Shown in pieces: positions 52,942 through 61,864 of a stretch of 61,864 nt of DNA. Positions within the stretch are counted from its first letter, which is position 1. Every line of letters begins with the position of its first letter. The notes under the pieces were generated by a model, which did not search any database, was not told where the DNA came from, and saw only the letters and a list, made by a program, of their open reading frames with translations. This stretch comes from Nephromyces sp. MM_2019. Its lineage: Eukaryota; Apicomplexa; Aconoidasida; Nephromycida. Made by a program: the position numbers and the translations under genes. Location of the stretch: the NCBI GenBank assembly GCA_015657535.1, contig JADHZB010001003.1:2312-64175 (forward strand), in the 5' to 3' direction.

Positions 52942-55366
52942 ATTTGGGAAATAAAGCTACCTCACTTTTAAAAATTATAGTAAATGCGAAGAAAAATCCG
53001 ATAAAAAATATTCGAAAGAGGGGTGAATGAAGGGCCTAGTATAGCATCAGATGATGTAAAAAATCTTCAAGCGATAGCAACGCATACGCCACATTGAACT
53101 ATCTAAAGTAATACATTCAATGAGGGGTAGGTAATAATCTTGCGGTAATACCTTTGTGTGTGCCTCGGGTGTTTAATCATAACTTCTAGTTCTCCCTAGA
53201 AAGTCACAACTTCTTCACAAATCTGATGAGCTTTTCGTGTGTGCGGCGCCGCAATTTTTTATACGGTACCTACCTCGCTGAAAGGGGTACTTAGGCAGAC
53301 CCGCGACTTATGGGCAACTTACTAGAGAAAAGATGAGAATTTAAAGCCCGTACCTCCTGCATCTTTATTGTGCAGTAGTTACGGGGTTTAATGCAATTTT
53401 TTTGCTGCAAGTCTAATTCTTCTCGGTGATGTGTAGCTTCACCGGTGGATGATGGCTCTTTTCACAAGTGAAACTGGTAAAGTACTGCATTCATGGGTTA
53501 GCTTATAGCAAAAGATTCATCTCCAAATCATAACTAATAAAATACCGCATAAAGCAGTGTAGCCTCCTATATGCACCCTAACCGGCGCCGCTTTGTAACA
53601 ATAGGCACCATCACGTCAGAATTGTAAAGGAGATATTAAAGCTAAATATATATCCCGGATTAACAATCAAATTCAATGGCTAAAAACTCCTATAGTTCCT
53701 TGCATGAAAGAATAAGCTTTGTCAGACTTTTCCCTTAAAGATCACTGGCTAGCCATATGCTAAATCCAGTATTAAATCTGGAAAAAACTGCAAAAAAAAT
53801 ATTGCATTCTCATTTGCTGTCTACGAAGTTGCTGTTGCAAGCTGCTTGCACTAAATTCATTGACGAACAAGTCATATGCATAGAAAAAATTGATGAAAAA
53901 ATTAATTTAATCGCTTTTATATTTCGTGGAGTATACTACTACCGTTTTCATCGCGGATACTGCAAAAACTATTTTTGGAATTTTTTTCTATTAGTATTGA
54001 CTACGCTTTCAAGCGTAAGAATTTCACAAAAGCATTGCAATCGTCAGTTAAGGATGCTTCAAAGTTGAAAATATGGCAACATTGAGAAAGAAAAACTAGA
54101 TTCATTTTTTTGGTAAAAATCGCTTTGTAGTTCCATTTGTTGCCCTTTTGATATTTGTGGGGTGGAATTTTTTGAGTTATAATGCCCCTCAAAGCTTTTG
54201 CCACCAGTTTAATGGGAAAAATAAATAGTCACCTCTTCAGTTTCTAGCTGAAGAAAATGGAGTTGTTCCCTTTCTCTTGCGCGTACTGTACTAGCCACAA
54301 CATTAAATATGGTGCACTTCTCATGTGCTAGGGGGTTCATAAATAAATTTTCACAAAAAAAAAGGCGATTGTTTCTCGATATTTACAATATGATCGACTA
54401 CAGAGGATTTGACAGAGTTTAACCGGTTCAAGTTTGTAAACATAGGCTTTAAATACTGAAGTTTTCTGGGGTGAGTCTTCAGTGTCTGCTGGACTGTGTG
54501 TACAGATCTCTGGCTGTCCATCAGGCTGCGACAGCCATGCACTAAAGAGAAGGTGTGTTCAGTGTGCCTGTGTGTTGTCTCTCTGTATATTGTTTCTCGG
54601 TGAGTCGTTTCTGTATGTGCTGTTTCTCTGTGCGTTTTCTCTCTCTCCCTCTCAACAGAATGCTATTTTTGTGCTTATAACTATGACTTGAACCACAAAG
54701 ACAGTTATTTATATTCATGGAATATATAGGAGATCTTAGGTGGTCTTTTACCACTTCTCGTATACATAAGACGCCACAGGTCCTATGGTGGTTACTCTAT
54801 AACTATCTATAGGAGCCTCTGTCGCCATTAGCACATCGGGAACTATAGCACCTCATATGCTATACCTCTATATACGCAAAACTACATGTTGGACCTAGCT
54901 AAAGTCGAGATTTAACAATTTTTTGATCATAGTATGCGGTTTTTTAAGCGCTCCAGTTGTAGTCTCCCAAGTAACTCCCAATGCCTGCAACTTTAAACAC
55001 GATGAAACAGCAAAAAATAAACCATCGTAAAATGCCTTTAAAAAACCTCCTTTGTCTTGCTTCCGATGCATTAGAAATTAGCGCGTATTGGGAATTACAG
55101 GAAAATCCCAATAGGCTTTGCTTGCGGCTGATACTGATGTGGTAAAACTCGCATTTTCTACCCATTTTTTGCGTAATTATACGTATATTTGCCCAAAAAT
55201 ATGCGAAAAAAAAAGTTCCAGTTTGGTGTTTTCCAAGAATATTCAATAATAGGAAATTCGTCTTAGTAGTTATTAAAGCATCAATTAGTGTGTAATGAAA
55301 ATATGTGTGTTTTCCTTGCAATTAAAATAAGTAATCAAGGTATGTAACTCATTTTTCGCTCTTTAG

Positions 55367-55564
55367 GCTTTCATCTTTGGAGTGAAATTGAAAGAAGTTC
55401 AAGAGAGACTATACATATATCAGGATGAACCAGGATATCCCAATGAGTTGATGAGCAGTTCAAGTTTTGCCAAAAAGTATGAGAAAACTTTGCAGTTCAC
55501 CAGCCATCTTCTATGCATCAAATTTTCGTTTCCTCCGCTTGTTCTTATGTTACAAACGCTTTAA
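55367..55564 (+). CDS. Possible terminal exon of an unrecognised + strand gene
   Basis: A CTCTTTAG acceptor is followed by an open frame to TAA: AFIFGVKLKEVQERLYIYQD then EPGYPNELMSSSSFAKKYEK. The first 45 residues have a mixed charged/hydrophobic make-up typical of real coding DNA. Upstream exons were not found and the family is not recognised. Confidence 0.35.
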   Translation, partial: AFIFGVKLKEVQERLYIYQDEPGYPNELMSSSSFAKKYEKTLQFTSHLLCIKFSFPPLVLMLQTL

Positions 55565-55639
55565 GAGCCTGTTGGGTACCTCTGAGTGCACACACTAAAG
55601 GAGCTTTAATATGAGCTGCCGGACAAGCCCTGTGTATTA

Positions 55640-55825
55640 CCGGATTTTAGGTTTGGTGTGGATAAGGCTGCCAGTAAGAGAGTGCAAATTTAACCCTAAA
55701 AAGAGAGAGTGCGCGCGTGGACAAGGCTGCAAGTAAGAGAATTAAAAGTTAACCCAAAATAGACAGTGTGTGTGTGGAAAACCCTGCTAGTAAGACAATG
55801 TGAAGTTAACCCTAAACAGAAAGTC
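55640..55825. repeat. Degenerate tandem repeat, about 60-bp unit, three copies
   Basis: Each unit carries GTGTGGA-AAGGCTGC-AGTAAGA followed by GTTAACCCTAAA and an AGACAG/GAGAGAG stretch. Copies begin near 55657, 55714 and 55770. Confidence 0.8.
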
Positions 55826-57059
55826 GGTATTACTAGTTGAGTGACTCCTTTACTGTGGCACTAACATTAGATAAAATTAAATAAAGAAATGTTCATTTGT
55901 ATATAATTAGTAAACCACGTTTACATGTTAATCAGTTGCAATCTAAAAGCTTATTAGCTATAGCCGTAGTATGTTCTAATGAAACAAGATTTCACCCTTT
56001 AATTAATCAACGCTTTCTGTACAATGACTGTAAAAGACCAATCTCTATCATTCATACAAGCGATTTTGCCTAAATATACATCTTTTGCAGTTGTATTAAA
56101 TGCTTTATACACAGCGATTATGCATGATGAAATAGCGGCGGTGGATCGCCTATAAAAAAGCCGATTACGCGTAAATAAGGTAAATCGGTAAATAAGAACT
56201 TAGCAATTTTGAGTAACTCAAGTGTGTGGAAATCAACAAAACAAGCAATTATGAGTAAATCCAGTAAATCCAATAAATCAAAAACTACAAAACAGGCAAT
56301 TTTACACGACAAGCCATAATCGAAGTCTACCAAACACACACGCTAATCCCCCAAACTTGAATCTACAATCGCCTTCTCAAAGATGCAGCCACCCCCCGCT
56401 CCTCCCGCTATAGCTCCAGTCTGCACTCCCTCCCCCACGATCCGATTTTGGAGGTACCCCCTCCCGTGGTGTGTTCAACCTTCCGGAATGGAACCGGGAT
56501 TATAACATCTTTGCTTGGGCGGTGTGTGTCTTGTACTCCCATAAGACTCGCACACCTTTCAGCTTACGTTAAACCCCACAACATACGCCACCACCGTGTT
56601 GTGTGTGTTGGTTTGTGCTGAACTTACATATCGCACCCACCTCCTCCACGACACCCAGAACCACCGCAGCCTCTACACACACAAACACATGCCCGCTCCA
56701 CCATCATATATGTAGTGTGCATGCTGCTTGTCAATATGCTTCGATCACCACCCACTCACCCATCTAAAGGTGCAGCCTGTGCCTCGTGAGTTTAAGTAAC
56801 AGACTATCTACACCCCACGGCGGCGATTGGCGTGTGTGTTTGCGTATTGTTCCCTTGGTTTCTGACTTACAAAAAATGGTTCTTTTTGAAGCAACAATGT
56901 ATTAGGCGGGATATCTTCCTCCTCGGCACAGTTTTTTAGATGTCGTTGATTGCTGCACCCACCCCCCTCAGGACAAGGGAGAACAGAAAGCGTGTTAAAG
57001 TGGGGTATTTCGTAATTATTGATATCCCTCATTTCTCTGGCTGCTTCATTGGATGAAGG

Positions 57060-57425
57060 AGTGCTTCGTCACGCACAGAAGAGCAGACACAGAGGAGAGT
57101 GTAAGCACACCGAGAAGAGTGTATGCACACATAGAAGAGAATATGCACACGCGAGAACAAACATACAAAGAAGGATATGCGCACACGAGAGCAAAAAAAA
57201 AACACACACAGAAGAGCAAACGCACGGAGAAGAATATACGCGTACACATGAGTAAACACATGGAAGAGTGTGCGCACACAAAAGGTCGAACGCACAAAGA
57301 AGAGTATTAGCAAACACAAAAGTAAAGACGCACACAGAGAAGAGCATTCACACACGAGAGCAAGCACATAAACAAAAGAGCAAACACATAAACAAAAGAG
57401 CAAACATCACACATACAAGCAAGAG
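57060..57425. repeat. CACA/GAAGAG low-complexity repeat
   Basis: Irregular repetition of GCACACGAGAGCAAACACA / CACACAGAAGAGTATGCACA units of about 20-24 bp. All six frames are largely open because the repeat lacks TA-containing stops. The translated frames are basic and repetitive and should not be taken as genes. Confidence 0.85.
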
Positions 57426-58444
57426 CATACGCTTTGCGGCACATTCCTAACTCTATTTCTAATGTAGTTGTGGTATTTATTGTCAAAATCGACTTTTAAA
57501 AGGTTTGATTTCCATTTTTATGGATCCTTCCACGTTTTATCAAAACCCAGCTAGAAAGCTATCTCCTTTGCTAGGGTGCTTAGAAGCGTATGATCCAATT
57601 TCCTCTTCTACAAGTATTAAACTGCCTCCAAAGAGACGCAGCTTTGCTTTTTTTTTAGATTTACTAGCAATTTCAGTGAACTTTGCTTAATCACCCACAT
57701 TTTTCGGGAAATTTCAATTTACGAGCAGAATTAATAGGCTGCAAGTAGGTTGCGTCGATGAGGTGCTTTTTGAGTGTTTGCGCCTTCAGTGTATTGGTGT
57801 GTGCTGCAGTATAAGTTGAAAAATAGTTAGAGTTTTGGTGTATTTTGGCGCTTATATGTGGTATTGTGGTATGTTGGAAATGGTGTATGTGTGATCTTAG
57901 TAGGAAGTTGGGGTTTTTTTGGTGCTTTAGAAGTTGTGTGATTTTTCATCTAAAAAACTTGATTTTTTGCTGTTTCAGAATTCGCCCAGTCTTCGATTAA
58001 ATGTCTGATTTTTGCGCTTCCCACGCATCTGCATAAATTCCATCTAAAAACCTCTTTCATTCCTTTTCCTTCAGATTGCATCTTTCTTCAAGCATTCGAT
58101 TTCCCGTACGTTTATTTATGTGGGCACATGCATGGAAGATGCAGTTTGACTAAGCATTGCTAGCGTATATAAATCTGCTTGATTTCTCAGCATCACTAAG
58201 AAATTTTTTATCTTCAAAAAGTAAAACAGTTGCTGCACGAAGCGAAAAAAATGAAGATACCATCATATGAAGTGGCTGCAGATACGTTTTTTGTGATGAG
58301 CTTTCTTGTTCATCACTGATTTTTTTATAGGCAAAATTATAGGCTAGTCTCCTTCCATTGCTTCACAAGTTTAACGAGAATAGGCACTCAATTTCAGTGC
58401 AATCAAGTGTTGGTTTCCTTATAATGATTTCGCTCAAATTTTAC

Positions 58445-58580
58445 CATTATATCTATATAGATATCTATATGTCTATGCGTTAGTCTTTCAGTCTCGAACT
58501 CTATTTATGTGTTGTGTCTCTCTAGATCTGTTTGTGTGTTGTATCTCTCTATATCTATCTGTCTCTCTCTGTAACTCTCC
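58445..58580. repeat. TATCTATAT / GTCTCTCT low-complexity tract
   Basis: Alternating TATCTATATAG and TGTGTTGTATCTCTCTATATCTATCTG units, upstream of the first kinesin coding exon. Confidence 0.8.
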
Positions 58581-59003
58581 ATCTCTATCACTCTGCTGAA
58601 ATCCTTCCTTTTAATTTTTTGTTCCGATAGAACCTCACTAGGCCACTCACTTCATCTTGTGCCTGCCTGTAGACACACAGGCGCCACTAATACTGCAATT
58701 TTATGCTTTTTTTGTTGTTATCTTCTGTGATACCACATAAACTGACATTCACAGTCTTCCTCATATACACAAGAATGAAGTTCAGCAAAATTTGCCATTT
58801 TCCTCCGTTTTCTGCAAAAACACTTCCGTTTCAGAGCGTAAAGGACTTTTCTGATGTTTTTCGTGGTGTTTTCTACTTAAGGCTCACTTCTTCGTGAAAT
58901 TCTCTGCTATTTGAGGATTTTATAAGCTTTGGAGCTGAGTTTTTCGTATTTGTACTGTATTTATAGGTGAAACACTGTGAACTGAAGTGTTTGGAGGTGA
59001 ATC

Positions 59004-61864
59004 ATGGCGAAAACTCAACGGCAAGAGGTAGAGATTAACGTTTTATCGCTCACCAAAAGTTTTAATTTTCTATTTTTTGCCTGTTGAATGTCTTGGGATG
59101 TAAAAGAAGCTAATTTGTTGCTTTAAGCTCTTCATAGTGTGTGCGATACGTTTTTAGTACAGTGGTAGATGTAGAAGCACACACACGGTTTGTGAGAGGT
59201 AGGTGATTTCACACAGTATGAGGTGCATGTGGTTGAGCACACGGAGTGGTAGGCAGGAGCTTCAACACGAACGTCGATAGACGTATGCAAGCACCTACGT
59301 ATACACAGATAAACGATCGTTCACCAGCAACCCCACACACACGCAGGTTCAGGATACTCGGATATGCTTGGGTATCATAAGTTTCCTTCTGAATTGGTTC
59401 ATTGTACATTTGACTTTTTCAATGTGTGTGTGTGTGTTTGTTTGTTTGTGTGTGGGAGTTTCTGTTTAGATGCTTCAGATCTTTCGCAGAAAAAAAGAAA
59501 CACAAAAGTGTGCAAATAACCACACGCACAAACATGCGTAAAACACACAAAAGCGCACAACTACACACATAACTGCGCAAATACAAACAAATACGCACAC
59601 ACACGAGCCCGCACCTACACTAATTTCCCGCTCTTTTCACACCTAAATCCAGGAGGATACAGTCTTGAAAGGGCATGTTCCTACTCGTGAGATAAAGAGC
59701 TTAGCGAAAATCAGTGTGGTTGTGAGGAAACGCCCTCTCTCACAGAATGAGATCAAAAGAGGAGAGCAAGATATAGTGGATGTTATTGACGATCATACTA
59801 TAGTGCTGCACGAGCCACGGTAATGCTTACTAGCAAATATGCTGGGGTTTTCTAGGGATTTATCTGTAGTTTTTAGGAAGGAAAACCTCTGAGATGTGTG
59901 TGTTGAAGGCTTTTTTTTTGGTGGTTTAATATCGTCTAGAAGTGATCAAATGAGGGTGTGAAGATGTGAAGATGAAGCAGCAGAGAGGAAGGGATTGTGG
60001 TGTGCGAGTTGCTTTGAAATGGGGACTTTTAAGGAGAAGCTTGGCGTGTGTGTGTTTGTGTGCTGAATTTGAGTATAAGCTTCCAGTGGCTGCTAGAGAT
60101 GAAGCCACAGGGTGTCATTTTGTGTTTGCAATAATTTCTTATAAAAATGTTTTACCACACGCAGAACTAGTATTGCTTGTGCTAATGCTTGTGATTCTAC
60201 TACTATGACGCACACACAGACACACTGCACTACGCCACATGCACTCGTCATACACAGTGTTAGCACCCTATGCCCACCACCAACCCACCGCACAAACCCA
60301 CCACGCACCCACACACATACACAGAAGGGTATGCGATAGATTTTCCTTCCTCTACGTTCTATTCGGACTAACTCTTTGATGAAGTTTTCTCTCATTTCTT
60401 TCTCATCTCTCTCTTTGACAAATCTTCTTCAGTATGAAGGTGGATACTACGCGCTATACAGAGCATCATGAGTTCAAGTATGATAGAGCATTCGACGAGC
60501 ACGCAAACAATAAGGAGATATACCTCGGGTGTGTCAGGCCTTTTGTGCAAGCCGTGTACTCGGCGAATGTGAAATGCAGCTGCTTTGCTTATGGGCAAAC
60601 AGGTGAGGTTGAAATTGTTTGTGTGTGTGTGTGTGGGTGTGTGTGTGTGTGGGTGTTCTTACTGTTTGTCACACTCTTGTATTTGTACTGTTACGACTGT
60701 ACATACACCGTTTAAAATGCTACTAAAGCTTTGACCGCTAGAATATGAAAAAAAACTGTGAAGGCATAAAAAACTGTCTCCTTTTCATCTACGAGATTAG
60801 ATAAATTTTCTTCATTAAAAGTGTAATTTTTAGTATATTGAAGATGCTTTGGAATGCTTTCTTCAGGCAGCGGGAAGACTTTCACTATGCTTGGCCCAAA
60901 ACCCTATGGAAAGTGCAATAAACGTGAGTTTCTGTGGGTTTTTTGACAGTGAAAGTATGTGGAAGTTCTCCGTTTCTTTGGTTGCAGTCTAATCACTTTA
61001 GTTTGAGTATGCATCTGTTGGAAAGTCGACAAAAAGACGAAATTTCGATGTTTTTTGGATGTTTTGTAGAAGAAACAGTAAATACTTGATGCAAATGTAG
61101 TCTAGGGAGTTAAATTTTGGGGGACGAAGGGGGGTTAAGAAGGGTGAAGATGAAGATGAAAATGATGTAGATGAAGAAGAGGAAGATCCAGATTAAGATG
61201 ATTGAAATCTCCCTATGTAAAGCGCAATGATGAAGATGGCTGTATTTTCTTTAAACAAGACTCTCGTATAGCTGAAAAAACAATGAGCATTTGTTTCACA
61301 GTAGTGTGTGTTTAACAGTGCTTTCACTTTATATACTGTGTTTTGTTGGAATTTTTATGCGCACACACTGCATAATCCCCTTTGCTTTTTTATGTGTGCG
61401 CGACTAGATGTATCGAATTGCCACATGCTCTTGGAACTGAATGATTTTTCTGTTTACTGGCTTTTTATTTGACTTTTCAGCGGGTATCTTCGAGTTTGCA
61501 GCAGAAGATTTGTTTCGACAGATTAGATCTCAGCAAAATCCTCTGATGCAGGCTGTGTGTGTGTCATTCTATGAGGTTTACTGTGGCAAACTGTATGATT
61601 TGCTTCAGAACAGGTGAGTGCATGAAGAAACACACACCAATTTTTGAGCGAGCAGCTTCTAACTAGGATGATTGAATAGTTTTCGCTATCTCAAGAGTTA
61701 CTGGGAGAACACTACAAACAGCTCATTTTCTTATTTTTCCTTTGGTATTGTTGTGTTGAGGTGATTGCGTGTTTAGGTGTGTAGATATGTGTGTGCAGGT
61801 GTGTTTAGGTGTGTAGATATGTGTGTGCAGGTGTGTTTAGGTGTGTAGATATGTGTGTGCAGGT
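59004..61864 (+). CDS. Kinesin-13 (MCAK/KIF2-type microtubule depolymerase), 5' part; runs off the window
   Basis: Exons 59004-59027, 59653-59819, 60433-60602, 60867-60923 and 61481-61613, in phase at each junction. The next exon is beyond the window. The motor domain starts at once: KISVVVRKRPLSQNEIKRGE, then HEPRMKVDTTRYTEHHEFKY, DRAFDEHANNKEIYLGCVRP, CSCFAYGQTG, the P-loop GQTGSGKTFTMLG (split by an intron after QT-G) and VCVSFYEVYCGKLYDLLQNR. The 'V-x-V-R-K-R-P-L' strand, the D-L/T-T-K/R-Y-x-E-x-H-x-F segment and F-Y-E-V-Y-x-G-K-L-Y-D-L-L are kinesin-13 features. The start ATG is chosen because an in-frame TGA lies two codons upstream. This gives only eight residues (MAKTQRQE) before the second exon, a short N-terminal extension unless an alternative 5' exon exists. 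Kinesin-13s depolymerise microtubule ends at spindle poles and in flagellar/conoid structures. Confidence 0.93.
59505..59610. repeat. CA-rich low-complexity tract in the first kinesin intron
   Basis: ACACACAAAAGCGCACAAC-type repetition; preceded at about 59424-59452 by a TG run, so the two could pair as a long imperfect stem in the transcript. Confidence 0.8.
61769..61864. repeat. 32-bp tandem repeat, three identical copies, reaching the window end
   Basis: GTGTTTAGGTGTGTAGATAT plus GTGTGTGCAGGT repeated at 61769, 61801 and 61833 with no difference. Lies in the intron after kinesin exon 61481-61613. The array is cut by the window edge. Confidence 0.95.

Larger units (their letters stand above)
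52942..59003. other. Region between divergent ADH and kinesin genes
   Basis: Holds the ADH promoter (just above 52941) and the kinesin 5' region. 53700-54100 has open frames on both strands (+ 53757-54068 with a hydrophobic stretch, - 54001-54204), neither recognised. 54480-54700 is CT/TG-rich. 56370-56800 is unusually C-rich. From about 57450 onward the + strand is T-rich, suggesting kinesin transcription begins upstream of its first coding exon. A frame at 57523-57690 (MDPSTFYQNPARKLSPLLG...) might belong to that 5' part, but no junction was proven. Confidence 0.45.

Noticed and set aside
57019..57450. Several overlapping long open frames on both strands
   Set aside because: All arise from a CACA/GAAGAG repeat that lacks stop codons. 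Translations are monotonous and mutually overlapping.

Overview
The window is nuclear DNA from an intron-rich, AT-rich eukaryote. Every gene I could build is split into short exons with GT-AG introns of roughly 100 bp to several kb. No bacterial operon signals were seen. The gene content (a RAP-domain protein, a 2-methylisocitrate lyase, a class III alcohol dehydrogenase, a kinesin-13 and a plant/algal-type EamA transporter) fits an alveolate, most likely an apicomplexan of the coccidian or related low-GC kind. That placement is inference from gene content, not from a marker gene.

Layout. 520-2420 (+): last exons of a GIGYF/PERQ-like GYF-protein C terminus. 6264-11437 (-): EamA/DMT transporter, 5' end unresolved. 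18806-23029 (-): 2-methylisocitrate lyase. 27061-27743 (-): mitochondrial ribosomal protein mL41. 30084-34022 (+): a multi-exon protein I do not recognise. 36158-43845 (-): RAP-domain protein, 12 exons in my model. 47963-52941 (-): complete class III ADH / S-(hydroxymethyl)glutathione dehydrogenase in seven exons. 59004 to the window end (+): 5' half of a kinesin-13 motor gene, cut by the window edge.

Between genes are 2-7 kb stretches with more even base composition. They hold degenerate direct repeats, two near-perfect long hairpins (16801-16851 and 26112-26173) and a 25-bp minisatellite interrupted by a 50-N gap (45069-45118). Introns are strikingly T-rich on the sense strand, so transcription direction can be read from base composition alone. 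CA/TG microsatellites and 30-60 bp tandem repeats are common in introns and intergenic DNA.

The genes are functionally independent. Two (mL41, the RAP protein) are expected to act in mitochondrial translation or RNA metabolism. The methylisocitrate lyase belongs to mitochondrial propionate detoxification by the 2-methylcitrate cycle, and the ADH detoxifies formaldehyde/S-nitrosoglutathione. Exon coordinates were placed by eye from splice consensus and reading-phase continuity. No search or alignment tool was used, and no obviously new multi-gene system was found.
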